A stretch of 64,000 bases of DNA, from the NCBI RefSeq assembly GCF_036192275.1, contig NZ_CP108088.1:8232001-8296000 (forward strand), written 5' to 3'. Shown piece after piece: positions 26,926 through 35,921 of this stretch. The stretch comes from Streptomyces sp. NBC_00250 (lineage in GTDB: Bacteria; Actinomycetota; Actinomycetes; Streptomycetales; Streptomycetaceae). Both the position numbers and the translations under genes were made by a program. Every line of letters starts with the position of its first letter. Position 1 is the first letter of the stretch. The notes below the pieces were generated by a model. It did not search any database. It was given only the letters and a program-made list of their open reading frames with translations, and was not told where the DNA came from.

Positions 26926-27762
26926 TCAGCGGCCGGCCAACACGTTCAGCAGCCGAGCGACTTCGGCGGCCACGGTGTCGCGGGCGGGGCCCAGGTACTT
27001 GCGTGGGTCGGCGGCCTCGGGGGACGCCTGCAGCCGCTCGCGCACCGTACGGGTGAACAGCTTGTTGAGGTGGGTGGAGATGTTGACCTTGGTCATTCCG
27101 GCCGCGACAGCCTTCGCGAGATCGGAGTCGTCGACGCCCGAGGAGCCGTGGAGCACGAGGGGGACGTCGAGTGCGGACTTGAGCCGTGCGATGAGGTCGA
27201 GGTCGAGTTCGGCGTCGCGGGTGAGCATGGCGTGCGAGCTGCCCACGGCGACGGCCAGGGCGTCCACGGCGGTGGCTGCGGCGAATGCGCGGGCCTCGTC
27301 GGGGTCCGTGCGGACACCGGGGGCGTGGGCACCGTCCTTGCCGCCGACTTCACCGAGTTCGGCCTCGACCCACACGTCGTGGCGGTGGCAGTGGTCGGTG
27401 ATCATACGGGTGGCTGCGACGTTCGCGTTGTAGGGCAGCTTCGAGGCGTCGAACATGACCGAGGTGAAACCGAGGTCCACGCCTTCCTGGACGAGCTTCG
27501 CGGATTCGGCGTGGTCGAGGTGGACGGCCACTGGAACGGCGGCGGCACCAGCGACGGCGAGCGAGGCGAGAGCGATCGGAGCGAGGGAGCCGTGGTAGCG
27601 GGCGGTGTTCTCGCTGATCTGCAGGATGACCGGGAGTCCGGCGAGCTCGGCTCCGGCGACGATGGCCTCCGCGTGTTCGAGCTGGACGACGTTGAACGCG
27701 CCGACACCTGTGTTGGCGTCCCTTGCGGGTCCGATGATGTCGTCGGTGCGGGTCAGGGGCAT
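26926..27762 (-). CDS. Class II tagatose/fructose-bisphosphate aldolase family protein
   Basis: A 278-residue protein from ATG 27762 with GGAGAG upstream. It has VGAFNVVQLEHAEAIVAGAE, the zinc-site region VPVAVHLDHAES, VWVEAELGEVGGKDG, and VPLVLHGSSGV with a metal-binding His, then MTKVNISTHLNKLFT. This matches the KbaY/GatY/AgaZ-like class II aldolases that split tagatose-1,6-bisphosphate (or fructose-1,6-bisphosphate) into two trioses. Downstream of an AgaS-like protein and near a PfkB kinase, a tagatose-bisphosphate role in galactosamine breakdown fits best. It lies 172 bases after agaS in the same direction. Confidence 0.85.
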   Translation of the reverse strand: MPLTRTDDIIGPARDANTGVGAFNVVQLEHAEAIVAGAELAGLPVILQISENTARYHGSLAPIALASLAVAGAAAVPVAVHLDHAESAKLVQEGVDLGFTSVMFDASKLPYNANVAATRMITDHCHRHDVWVEAELGEVGGKDGAHAPGVRTDPDEARAFAAATAVDALAVAVGSSHAMLTRDAELDLDLIARLKSALDVPLVLHGSSGVDDSDLAKAVAAGMTKVNISTHLNKLFTRTVRERLQASPEAADPRKYLGPARDTVAAEVARLLNVLAGR

Positions 27763-27934
27763 GGGTGCTCTCCACTGAGTGGTGATGAGGGAACGGCCGG
27801 TGACGTGGACGTTTCGGTGTCCCCGCAACCGGCCGGACGGGTGTGACGACTGAGGCGGAGTGGGCCACCGGCGCGCACCGGTACAGGGCCGGTGGCTGGT
27901 GCGATGCCGGCCCTGCCGAAGCACGGAACAGTTG

Positions 27935-28885
27935 TCAGGCGTCGCTGGTCGTGAGGATGACGGAGCGGGTGAGGTTGCGGGGGCGGTCAGGATCGTAACC
28001 TCGGGCTTCGGCGAGGTGGACGGCGAGGCGCTGGGCCCGGATGAGGTCGGCGAGCGGGTCGAGGGCGTCGGCCTGGTCGCCGGAGGCGCTGGTGTAGGTG
28101 CCGCCGACGCGAGCGATGTCTTCGGCCAGGCCGCGCGGTTCGGGGCCGAAGAGCCAGGCGACGCGCCCGGGGCCGGTGATGCTGATGGGGCCGTGGCGGT
28201 ACTCCATGGCCGGGTAGGCCTCGGTCCAGGCACCTGCGGCCTCGCGCATCTTGAGGCCGGCTTCGAGTGCGAGGCCGTAGGTCCAGCCGGTGCCGAGGAA
28301 GGTGAACTGGTCGGCGCCGCAGATGGTGGCGTCGAGCGGCTCGGTGACGGCGCGCTCGGCGTCCTGGACGGCCTGTGCCAGCAGGCGTACCCCGACCGGC
28401 AGAGCGTCCTCGGCTTCGAGGTGGGCGCGCAGCAGGGCCAGGACCGTGGTGGCGAACCTGGTCTGGACCACGGACTGCTCGTCGGCGAAGTCGAGCACGG
28501 CGACGGTGTCGGCAACCGTCATGACGGGGGTTTCGGGGTCGGCGGTGATCGCGCCGGTGGCGATGGTGCCCTTGACCTGCGTCAGGAGGTCGAGGACTTC
28601 GGTGGTGGTGCCGGAGCGGGTGATGGCGATGATGCGGTCATAGGCCCGGCCTGCCGGGAACTCGGACGCGGCGTAGGCGTCGGTCTCGCCGTGGCCGCCG
28701 CTCTCCCGAAGCTGCGCGTAGGCGAGTGCCATGAACCACGAGGTGCCGCAACCGACGACTGCGACTCGCTCGCCCCGGCGCGGCAGGACTTCTGCGAAGG
28801 AGGCGACGGACTCGCCCGCACGCCTCCAACTCTCCGGCTGGGACGCGATCTCAACCGAAGTCCGGGAGGTCTCGAAAGTGGTCAC
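27935..28885 (-). CDS. agaS: SIS-domain sugar-phosphate isomerase/deaminase (AgaS-like)
   Basis: A 316-residue protein from GTG 28885 behind AAGGAA. Two SIS domains are visible: VAVVGCGTSWFMALAYAQLR and IIAITRSGTTTEVLDLLTQV in the first, and FLGTGWTYGLALEAGLKMRE with YPAMEYRHGPISITG in the second. There is no glutamine amidotransferase domain, so it is not GlmS. AgaS proteins deaminate and isomerise galactosamine-6-phosphate to tagatose-6-phosphate. The aldolase downstream and the kinase genes upstream support that assignment. The gene symbol is given by family and context, not by proof. Confidence 0.8.
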   Translation of the reverse strand: MTTFETSRTSVEIASQPESWRRAGESVASFAEVLPRRGERVAVVGCGTSWFMALAYAQLRESGGHGETDAYAASEFPAGRAYDRIIAITRSGTTTEVLDLLTQVKGTIATGAITADPETPVMTVADTVAVLDFADEQSVVQTRFATTVLALLRAHLEAEDALPVGVRLLAQAVQDAERAVTEPLDATICGADQFTFLGTGWTYGLALEAGLKMREAAGAWTEAYPAMEYRHGPISITGPGRVAWLFGPEPRGLAEDIARVGGTYTSASGDQADALDPLADLIRAQRLAVHLAEARGYDPDRPRNLTRSVILTTSDA

Positions 28886-28960
28886 GAGATTCCTTGGGTT
28901 TGTAGGAGTGGAGAAGGAATGCTGGAGACGGATGCTCTGTTGCGATCACCAGCTGCTTCA

Positions 28961-28980
28961 ATTTATGTTTGAAATGCTTC
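28961..28980. promoter_or_regulatory. Operator-like motif before agaS
   Basis: ATTTATGTTTGAAATGCTTC lies 76-95 bases before the agaS start, overlapping the end of the PfkB gene. An adjacent GCTTCATTTTCAAGC is an inverted pair GCTT/AAGC. Similarity to the site before GH31 suggests one regulator, most simply the DeoR-type protein at 31244. Confidence 0.5.
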
Positions 28981-29934
28981 ATTTTCAAGCAACTCTGAAC
29001 AGTTGCGTGGATATCGGGGGCGAACCTCGTCCACACGAACCTCTCGGCGGAAGCGCAGATAGACGGCGGCGTCGATGTCACCGGCGACGGCGCACGGCAC
29101 GGCGGCGGCCGACAGTGCGACTGCCTCGCGCAGGATGTCCGGCCACGGCGCACAGGCCGCCAGGCCCGACGCGATCGCGGCGACACACGCGTCGCCCGCG
29201 CCGGTCGGGTTGCCGGACAGCTGCTCGGGAGGCGTCGCACGCCACGTGCCCTCCGGCGTGATCGCGTGGAGGCCGTCCGGACCCGCCGACACCACGACCG
29301 TTCGGGCTCCCCGGGCGCGCAGCTCCGCGGCGGCCGCCGCGGAGTCGTCGCATCCCGTCACCTCCCTGATCTCTGCCGCATTGGGCTTGATCACGTCGGG
29401 ACCGGCTTCCAGGGCAGCCACCAGAGCGGGGCCGGAGGTGTCGAGCACAGTCACCGCCCCCTCGGCGGCCGCCCCGCGGATGAGTTGCGCGTATGCGTCC
29501 TGCGGCAGTCCTGGAGGCGTGCTGCCGCTCAGGACCACCACCCTCGCGCCCCGTATCAACGAGGCGTAGTGACGTGAGAAGGCTTCCCACTCGGCTGGTG
29601 CCACCTGCGGCCCCAGCCCGTTGAAGACGGTGGCGTCGCCGTCGTCGCGCGAGACCACGGCAAGGGTTCGCCGGGAGTCGCCCGCCACGGCCGTGAACGC
29701 GTCACGTATCCCCGCGGTGCGCAGCTCGTCGCGTATCGCGCGACCGGTGGGCCCGCCCGCGAGCCCGGTGGCGACCGGCGAGTGCCCGAGGAATGCGAGT
29801 ACCCGGGCGACGTTGATTCCCTTGCCGCCCGCCCGCTCGTGTGTCGTGTGGACACGGTGGGACGTCCGGGGGCGCAGTTCGGCGACGTCCCACGTGACGT
29901 CGAGGGCGGCGTTGAGGGTGACCGTGACGATCAC
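28963..29934 (-). CDS. PfkB-family sugar-phosphate kinase (1-phosphofructokinase/tagatose-6-P kinase type)
   Basis: A 323-residue protein. GTG 29934 overlaps the ROK kinase stop (GTGA) and has CAGGAG about 10 bases ahead; the frame runs further upstream without support. Motifs are TLNAALDVTWDV, HERAGGKGINVARVLAFLGH, VVVLSGSTPPGLP, PDVIKPNAAEI and the anion-hole/catalytic SGNPTGAGDACVAAIASGLA. This subfamily phosphorylates fructose-1-phosphate or tagatose-6-phosphate. With AgaS and a tagatose-type aldolase alongside, it would supply tagatose-1,6-bisphosphate. Confidence 0.85.
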   Translation of the reverse strand: MIVTVTLNAALDVTWDVAELRPRTSHRVHTTHERAGGKGINVARVLAFLGHSPVATGLAGGPTGRAIRDELRTAGIRDAFTAVAGDSRRTLAVVSRDDGDATVFNGLGPQVAPAEWEAFSRHYASLIRGARVVVLSGSTPPGLPQDAYAQLIRGAAAEGAVTVLDTSGPALVAALEAGPDVIKPNAAEIREVTGCDDSAAAAAELRARGARTVVVSAGPDGLHAITPEGTWRATPPEQLSGNPTGAGDACVAAIASGLAACAPWPDILREAVALSAAAVPCAVAGDIDAAVYLRFRREVRVDEVRPRYPRNCSELLENEAFQT

Positions 29935-30953
29935 GAGGCGGATGCTCCTGTCGGTGGGGTGGTGGGAATGCGGTGACCGGCGGCCTGCCATGCGGCCAGG
30001 CCGGCGCCCAGACACCCGGCGCGGTCCCCGAACTCGGCGCGCACGAGCATCGGAACGCGTTGGAAGGTGAGTCGTGCGGCCAGCCCGTCGCGTACGGGAT
30101 CCAGTAGGAGTCGGTCAGCTTCGGTGAGACCTCCGCCGAGGACGATCAGCTCGGGGGCGACCAGCGTCGTGACAGTGGCCAGCGCCTCCGTTAGTCCTTC
30201 GGTGGCCCTGTTCCATACGGCCTGGGCCGCAGGGTCACCGGCCTCGACCAGCGCAGCCACTTCCGCCGCGCCGGCCACTGGATGTCCGGAGCGCGCTGTG
30301 TACGCCGTCGCGACGGCGCTGGCGGACGCGACGGTCTCCAGGCAGCCCGTCCCGCCGCAGGCACAATCGGTGCCGCCGCGGACCACCACATGGCCGAGTT
30401 CGCCGGCGAATCCACCCGAGTGGACCGGTTGGCCGTCGCAGACGAGGGCGGCGGCGATACCCGTGCCGATCGCCACGAAGAGCACGTTCTGCGCACCGCG
30501 TGCCGCGCCGAGGACACACTCGCCCATGCCGCCCGCCCGGACGTCGTGGCCCAGCGTCACGGACAGCCCCGTACGAGCGGTGAGAACGGCGGCGAGCGGG
30601 ACGTCGCGCCAGCCGATGTTGGCCGACCAGACGGCCCTCTGCCGACGCTCGTCGACGATGCCCGGAATCACAACTCCCGCGTCATGCGCCGTCAAACTCT
30701 GCTCCGCGGCCAGCCTTTCCAGATCGAGAAGCGTGTCGCTGATGCCGTCGATCACCGCGTCCGGTCCGTCGCCGCGTGGCGTCGGACGGCGCAGTGACGC
30801 GATCGTCTTCATGGAGCGGTCCAGGACCGCGCCCTTCATGCCGGTTCCCCCGACGTCCAGAGCGATCACACAGTCCGGGGTACGACCCTGGTCAGATACG
30901 CGTGCTCCCGAACCGACGAGCGTAGCCGAGGTGAGTGACGTGCTGATGTCCAT
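29931..30953 (-). CDS. ROK-family sugar kinase
   Basis: A 340-residue protein. There is no HTH domain. The ATP-binding motif CVIALDVGGTGMKGAVLD starts near residue 27, and the zinc-binding signature GHVVVRGGTDCACGGTGCLE lies in the middle. The sugar-binding EGELGH-type region is present as GGFAGELGH. ROK kinases phosphorylate hexoses and amino sugars at C6. In this locus it is the best candidate for a GalNAc or galactosamine kinase. ATG 30953 is preferred; no strong ribosome-binding site is visible, so the start is uncertain. It diverges from the DeoR-type regulator. Confidence 0.82.
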   Translation of the reverse strand: MDISTSLTSATLVGSGARVSDQGRTPDCVIALDVGGTGMKGAVLDRSMKTIASLRRPTPRGDGPDAVIDGISDTLLDLERLAAEQSLTAHDAGVVIPGIVDERRQRAVWSANIGWRDVPLAAVLTARTGLSVTLGHDVRAGGMGECVLGAARGAQNVLFVAIGTGIAAALVCDGQPVHSGGFAGELGHVVVRGGTDCACGGTGCLETVASASAVATAYTARSGHPVAGAAEVAALVEAGDPAAQAVWNRATEGLTEALATVTTLVAPELIVLGGGLTEADRLLLDPVRDGLAARLTFQRVPMLVRAEFGDRAGCLGAGLAAWQAAGHRIPTTPPTGASAS

Positions 30954-31243
30954 TGCTGTCGAACCATTCTGGATGATCGATTGTGCGTGCCGAAGGACCC
31001 AAGCAAGCGAAATCATTCAGTTCTCATGTTCGCAGTATCCACTGTGGAGGCCCCTTGGGTCCAGAGCGGGACGCCTCGTACTTGTCTGGCGTGCAGAAAA
31101 ACACTTGTCGCCGCCGGTGCTCGATGCTGCGGCGCTACGATCAACTTCGCGCATGCTTCGGCTGCCTGCCGTGATTCCTCAGGGCGGAGCAGCGGGACCC
31201 GTGCGTCCGATGGAAGTCCCAAGGGCAAGGAGGGGTGCAGCGG

Positions 31244-32044
31244 ATGTCCAAGCAGGCGCGGTGGAGCAAGTTGCTCGAGTTGTTGGCCGTCGAGGGCAAG
31301 CTGGACGTGGAGGAGGCAGCCGCGGCCGTGGCGGTGTCGGCCGCCACGATCCGCAGGGACCTCGACGAGCTTGCCGAGCAGCGGCTACTGGTCCGCACCC
31401 GGGGCGGCGCGATCGGGCACGGCGTCTCGTACGAGCTCCCCCTTCGGTACAAGTCCTCCCGCCGAGCCGCCGAGAAGCAGCGGATCGCCAACGCGGTGGC
31501 GGACCTGCTGAGCGTGGGGGACGTCGTCGGCCTCAACGGAGGCACGACCACCACGGAGGTGGCGAGGGCGCTCGTTCTCCGGGCGGGCACAGGCCCGGCC
31601 GAGGCGGGTGAGGCCCCTTCCGGCCCGATGTACACCGTCGTCACCAACGCGCTGAACATCGCCGGCGAGCTGGCGGTTCGACCGCAGTTCAAGATCGTGG
31701 TGACCGGCGGTGTGGCCCGGCCGCAGACCTATGAGCTGGTCGGCCCCCTGGCGGCAGGGGTGCTGAATGACGTGGTTCTCGACGTGGTCGTGCTCGGCGT
31801 CGACGGCATCGACCCGCAGTTGGGGGTCATGACGATGCAGGAGGACGAGGCAGGCATCAGCCGGCTGTTCACGGAGCGCGCCCGCAAGGTGGTCCTGGCT
31901 ACGGACTCCTCCAAGGTGGGCAAGCGTGCCTTCGCGAGGATCTGTGACCTGAACCGGATCGACGTCATCGTCACCGACGCCGATCTCGCTCCGGACATGG
32001 CTTCACGGCTCACCGAGGCGGGCATCGAGGTGGTCACCGTCTGA
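31244..32044 (+). CDS. DeoR/GlpR-family regulator (probable AgaR-type repressor)
   Basis: A 266-residue protein from ATG 31244, placed 8 bases after AAGGAGGGG (GTG 31235 is too close). The DeoR HTH reads WSKLLELLAVEGKLDVEEAA, VSAATIRRDLDELAEQRLLV, RTRGGAI. The DeoR sensor domain has VVGLNGGTTTTEVARAL, YTVVTNALNIAGEL, KIVVTGGVARPQTYELVGPL, and KVVLATDSSKVGKRAFARIC with the usual phosphosugar-binding residues. It diverges from the kinase operon and most likely represses the aminosugar genes until a sugar phosphate appears. Confidence 0.85.
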   Translation: MSKQARWSKLLELLAVEGKLDVEEAAAAVAVSAATIRRDLDELAEQRLLVRTRGGAIGHGVSYELPLRYKSSRRAAEKQRIANAVADLLSVGDVVGLNGGTTTTEVARALVLRAGTGPAEAGEAPSGPMYTVVTNALNIAGELAVRPQFKIVVTGGVARPQTYELVGPLAAGVLNDVVLDVVVLGVDGIDPQLGVMTMQEDEAGISRLFTERARKVVLATDSSKVGKRAFARICDLNRIDVIVTDADLAPDMASRLTEAGIEVVTV

Positions 32045-32050
32045 CTCCGT

Positions 32051-32087
32051 GCGCCGCGCCGCTGGGCGCGACGCAGCGGCGCGGCGC
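32051..32087 (+). terminator. Perfect 14-bp hairpin terminator
   Basis: GCGCCGCGCCGCTG and CAGCGGCGCGGCGC pair perfectly around 9 bases, directly after the DeoR-type gene. Confidence 0.78.
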
Positions 32088-32219
32088 CGGTACGGGTATG
32101 CCCCTACCGGCGCCGACCTGTATCCGGGGTCCGAGAGTGCAGCCGGCCTCCACCGGTCGGGCCATGCGGCCGCCCGGTGGAGGCCCGGAGTCGTGCGCTG
32201 GCCGGCACAAGGACCCCGA

Positions 32220-32400
32220 TCGTGGGCCATGCCGCCGGCGACGGGCGCGTACAACCGCTACGGCGGAGTGCGGCACCTGTTCGCCCCCTGGAGTGTCGGC
32301 GGGTCGGCGCCTGGGCGGCGGCGCACAGCGTCGAGGCCGCCTGCACCCCGACCAACTCCTCCTGGCCGAACCGCATCGAGGCGCAGCTCACGGTGCTAGC
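32220..32400 (+). pseudogene. IS630-type transposase relic
   Basis: Two pieces in different frames recall the C-terminal half of IS630-family transposases: GAYNRYGGVRHLFAPW (about 32242-32295) and ACTPTNSSWPNRIEAQLTVL (about 32339-32398), the latter normally ..YVPTNSSWxNRIEAQFTAL. The segment between them has collapsed. No inverted repeats were found. Confidence 0.5.
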
Positions 32401-32553
32401 GCTACTTCCCTCTTGGCGGTCGGTGCGAGCGAAGCGGTGCCCGCTTCAAGGTGTTTCCCCCTCGCTCAGCGGAGTCCTGCGAAGCGGACGGAGCATGCCC
32501 GCCAGCTGGGTTCGGCGTCGTTCTCATAACGGACCTTGGTGCCGGGGCGGTCG

Positions 32554-32570
32554 TCGTGTTTACTTTGCTC
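32554..32570. promoter_or_regulatory. Operator-like motif before the second CUT1 transporter
   Basis: TCGTGTTTACTTTGCTC resembles, with one gap, the sites before GH31 and agaS; read on the minus strand it is GAGCAAAGTAAACACGA. It lies about 130 bases before the binding-protein start. The 32401-32700 stretch around it has no other feature. Confidence 0.35.
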
Positions 32571-32700
32571 ACGACAGGTGCTCGTTAGTGAGTGAAAGCG
32601 CCGAATGCTGCCTAGCTTCGCGCATCCTCCGAGCCTTCTCCTGTTCCCAGACCCCACTGGCTGCGTCGCGTCGACGGCCGGAAGACACAAGGCGGTACTG

Positions 32701-33966
32701 ATGATGAACAAGCGGTTGTTCGTGGCGGCCTGCACGCTCGGCGTGCTCACCCTCACGGCGTGCGGCGGCGGCAACGGCGGGGGCGGCTCGGAGAACGGCG
32801 ATGTGACCCTGAAGCTCGTCGCCGCCGACTACGGCGACAAGGCGTCGAACAGTTCGACGGCCTACTGGAAGGACGTGGCGGAGCGCTTCACCGCCGCCAA
32901 CCCCAAGATCAAGGTCGATGTCCAGGTGATCAACTGGAACGACATCGACGCCCAGGTCAAGACGATGATCCAGAGCGGGAACGTGCCGGACGTCCTCCAG
33001 ACGGGCGGCTACGCCGACAAGGTCGCGGACGACCTGCTGTACAAGGCGGACGAGGTGCTGTCCGAGCGCACCCGGGCGAACGTCATCGACAGCTTCGCCA
33101 AGGCCGGCGAGGTCGACGGCACGCAGTACGGTATCCCGTTCGTCTCCTCCGCCCGCGCCTTGTTCTACAACAAGGACGTGTTCGCCAAGGCCGGCATCAC
33201 GGAGGCGCCCAAGAGCTGGGACGAACTCGTGTCCGTCGCGGCGAAGATCAAGGCCAAGGTGCCGGGCGTCACTCCGTACGCGCTACCCCTCGGCCCCGAG
33301 GAGGCCCAGGGCGAGTCGCTGATCTGGGAACTCGGCAACGGCGGGGGCTACACGGACGAGGCGGGCAAGTACACGCTCGACAGCAAGGCGAACATCGAAG
33401 CCTTCTCCTGGCTGAAGTCGAATCTCGTCGAGCCCGGCCTGACCTACGCCAACCCCGCCACCACCGACCGCAAGACGGCGTTCGCCGACTTCGCGGCTGG
33501 CAAGACAGCGATGCTCAACGGGCACCCCTCCCTGATTCAGATGTCCAAGGACGGCAAGGTCGACTACGGTGTCGCGCCGATCCCCGGCAAGGCGGGGGCG
33601 CTGAAGTCCACCCTCGGCGTGGCCGACTGGATGATGGCCTTCAAGGACGGCGGACACAAGGAAGAGGTCCGCAAATTCCTCGACTTCGCGTACTCGAAGG
33701 AGAACACGCTGAAGTTCGACGAGATGTACAACCTGATGCCGGTCACCAAGGACACGCTCCAGGAGATGACCGCCAACGGCAAGCACAAGGACCTGGAGCC
33801 GTTCTTCGCCGTCCTGCCGAACGCGGTCTTCTACCCGCTGGGCGACACCACCTGGGACACGGTCTCCGCAGAGATCAAGAAGAGCGGCGGCACCGCCGTG
33901 AACGACCCGGCGAAGGTGCTGGCCGAGCTGCAGAAGAAGGCCGAGACCGCGGTCGCCGACAAGTAG
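32701..33966 (+). CDS. CUT1 sugar-binding lipoprotein (first of two)
   Basis: A 421-residue protein from ATG 32701 with AAGGCGG upstream. Basic start MMNKRLF, hydrophobic stretch, lipobox LTAC with Cys21, then a Gly/Asn linker. Family 1 binding-protein features include VTLKLVAADYGDKASNSSTA, YWKDVAERFTAANPKIKVDV, NVPDVLQTGGYADKVADDLL and YALPLGPEEAQGESLIWELG. It delivers the sugar to the two permeases that follow; there is no local ATPase. Position inside the aminosugar locus suggests GalNAc, galactosamine or a GalNAc-containing oligosaccharide. A second, divergent copy lies at 35922 and a decayed third at 50463. Confidence 0.88.
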   Translation: MMNKRLFVAACTLGVLTLTACGGGNGGGGSENGDVTLKLVAADYGDKASNSSTAYWKDVAERFTAANPKIKVDVQVINWNDIDAQVKTMIQSGNVPDVLQTGGYADKVADDLLYKADEVLSERTRANVIDSFAKAGEVDGTQYGIPFVSSARALFYNKDVFAKAGITEAPKSWDELVSVAAKIKAKVPGVTPYALPLGPEEAQGESLIWELGNGGGYTDEAGKYTLDSKANIEAFSWLKSNLVEPGLTYANPATTDRKTAFADFAAGKTAMLNGHPSLIQMSKDGKVDYGVAPIPGKAGALKSTLGVADWMMAFKDGGHKEEVRKFLDFAYSKENTLKFDEMYNLMPVTKDTLQEMTANGKHKDLEPFFAVLPNAVFYPLGDTTWDTVSAEIKKSGGTAVNDPAKVLAELQKKAETAVADK

Positions 33967-34001
33967 CCCTCCGCACCGCACCGTCACGGAAGGCACCCCT
34001 C

Positions 34002-34922
34002 GTGTCCCCCAAAGCATCCGCTGCCGCCCGCCCCGCCCGCAAGGGCCGGGGCGGCCTGGCCCGCCTCGGCCCGCTGCCCTGGATCGGTCCTGCCGTCCTG
34101 CTCATCGTGGTGGTCGTGCTCTGGCCCGTCTACGAAATGGTCCGGACGTCGTTCCTGAGAATCAGCAGCAGCGGGTTCGTTCGCGGCTCGGCCGGATTCG
34201 ACAAGTACAAGCAGCTGTTCGAGGAGCCGTCGTTGCCCTCGGTCGTCGCGGCGACCGTGGTGTGGACGCTGGTCGTGGTCACCGCCACGATGCTGATCTC
34301 ACTGGCGCTGGCCCAGCTGTTCAACCAGAAGTTCCCCGGTCGCCGCGTGACCCGCTGGTCACTGATCGCGCCATGGGCCGCCTCCGTGGTGATGACCGCC
34401 ATCGGTTTCAAATGGATGCTCAACCAGACCGCCGGCGTGCTCAACACCGCGATGACGGACCTCGGCCTCATCGAAGGTCCCCAGGACTGGCTGGGCGACC
34501 CGTCCACGGCCTGGCCTTGGATGATGTTCGTCGCCGTCTTCGTCTCACTGCCGTTCACGACCTACACCCTGCTCGCCGGGCTGCAGACCATCCCCGCCGA
34601 GGTCTACGAGGCCGCCAAGGTCGACGGCACCAACGCCTGGCAGACCTACCTGCGGATCACCCTCCCGCTGCTGCGGCCGGCGCTGCTCGTCGGCATGGTC
34701 ATCAACCTGATCAACGTCTTCAACTCGTTTCCCATCATCTGGAGCATGACCCGCGGCGGTCCGGACAGCGACACCGCCACCACCACCGTGTTCATGTACC
34801 AGCTCAAGAACTCCGACATCGGCCAGTCCGCGGCGATGTCCGTCGTCAACTTCGCCCTCGTCGTGGTCATGGTCGCCCTCTTCCTCAAGGCCAGCCGCTG
34901 GAACCAGGAGGAGAGCCGATGA
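34002..34922 (+). CDS. CUT1 ABC transporter permease (MalF type)
   Basis: GTG 34002 follows GGAAGG; the open frame upstream is only the shadow of the binding-protein gene. The 306-residue product has a first membrane segment LPWIGPAVLLIVVVVLWPVY, six segments in all, and the EAA loop EVYEAAKVDGTNAWQTYLRI. It pairs with the next product, whose ATG overlaps this stop (ATGA). Confidence 0.88.
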   Translation: MSPKASAAARPARKGRGGLARLGPLPWIGPAVLLIVVVVLWPVYEMVRTSFLRISSSGFVRGSAGFDKYKQLFEEPSLPSVVAATVVWTLVVVTATMLISLALAQLFNQKFPGRRVTRWSLIAPWAASVVMTAIGFKWMLNQTAGVLNTAMTDLGLIEGPQDWLGDPSTAWPWMMFVAVFVSLPFTTYTLLAGLQTIPAEVYEAAKVDGTNAWQTYLRITLPLLRPALLVGMVINLINVFNSFPIIWSMTRGGPDSDTATTTVFMYQLKNSDIGQSAAMSVVNFALVVVMVALFLKASRWNQEESR

Positions 34923-35824
34923 CCCAGCACACCCTCACCCCCTCGCCCCCCGCAGTCTCCACCCCCGTACCCACGGGCAAGGACGCCGCCACCCCCCAGC
35001 GCCGTCGGACGCGCAGCCCGCGCACCCTGCTGATCGCGGCGGCGGCCTGGCTGCTGGCGGGCGTGTTCCTGCTGCCGTACGCGGAGATGGTCATCACCGC
35101 CCTTCGGCCGGCGCACGAACTGCGCGACCCCACCTATCTGCCGAGCGAGTTCGAGTGGGCCAACTTCGTCAATGTCTGGCGGGAGTCACACCTCGGGGAC
35201 AACCTCCGTGTCACGCTGCTCGTCGCCGGGGGCTCCACCCTGCTCGTCCTGCTGGTCGCGATTCCCGCCGCGTACTACACCGCGCGCATGAAGTTCCGCG
35301 GCCGCAAACTGTTCCTGCTTCTGGTGCTGGTCACCCAGATGTTCCAGCCGACGTCGCTGCTGGTCGGGCTCTATCGCGAGTTCTACCAGCTCGACATGCT
35401 CAACTCCGTGTGGACCCTGATCCTCTGCAACGCCGCCTTCAACCTGGCCTTCGCGATCTGGATCCTCACCGCATACTTCTCCTCCATCCCCGAGGCCCTC
35501 GAAGAGTCGGCCATGATCGATGGCCTCGGCCGGGGAGGCGCCCTCCTGCGGATCACCCTGCCGCTCGCGATGCCGGGTGTCGTCACCGCGATGATCTTCA
35601 CCTTCATCGCCGCATGGAACGAGTTCGTGATGGGCCTGACGCTCTCCACCATCCCGGAGAGCCAGCCCCTCACGGTCGGCATCAACAGCTTCATCGGCAA
35701 TTACACCGTCCAGTGGAACTACCTCTTCGCCGGCTCGGTCATCGCCATCGTGCCCGTCGTCATCCTGTTCGCGCTCATCGAGCGCAAGGTCGTCTCCGGA
35801 CTGACTGCCGGATCCGTCAAGTAG
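34919..35824 (+). CDS. CUT1 ABC transporter permease (MalG type)
   Basis: A 301-residue protein translationally coupled to the preceding gene (ATG overlaps its TGA). Six membrane segments, an EAA-type loop ALEESAMIDGLGRGGALLRI, and a C-terminal SGLTAGSVK. The segment INSFIGNYTVQWNYLFAG near the C-terminus is echoed in the decayed relic at 50663-50689. Confidence 0.88.
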   Translation: MTQHTLTPSPPAVSTPVPTGKDAATPQRRRTRSPRTLLIAAAAWLLAGVFLLPYAEMVITALRPAHELRDPTYLPSEFEWANFVNVWRESHLGDNLRVTLLVAGGSTLLVLLVAIPAAYYTARMKFRGRKLFLLLVLVTQMFQPTSLLVGLYREFYQLDMLNSVWTLILCNAAFNLAFAIWILTAYFSSIPEALEESAMIDGLGRGGALLRITLPLAMPGVVTAMIFTFIAAWNEFVMGLTLSTIPESQPLTVGINSFIGNYTVQWNYLFAGSVIAIVPVVILFALIERKVVSGLTAGSVK

Positions 35825-35840
35825 TACACGAGCTGCCCCG

Positions 35841-35881
35841 CTGCCTGCTCGCCTGACATCCGGCGGCAGGCGAGCGGGCAG
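35841..35881 (+). terminator. Hairpin between permease and second binding protein
   Basis: CTGCCTGCTCGCCTG and CAGGCGAGCGGGCAG form a stem of 14 pairs with one mismatch and an 11-base loop, 17 bases after the permease stop and 41 bases before the next start. It could attenuate transcription into the second binding-protein gene. Confidence 0.65.
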
Positions 35882-35921
35882 TTCTGTCATCAGCTCCCGC
35901 GCAGAAGAAGGGGTATATGCC

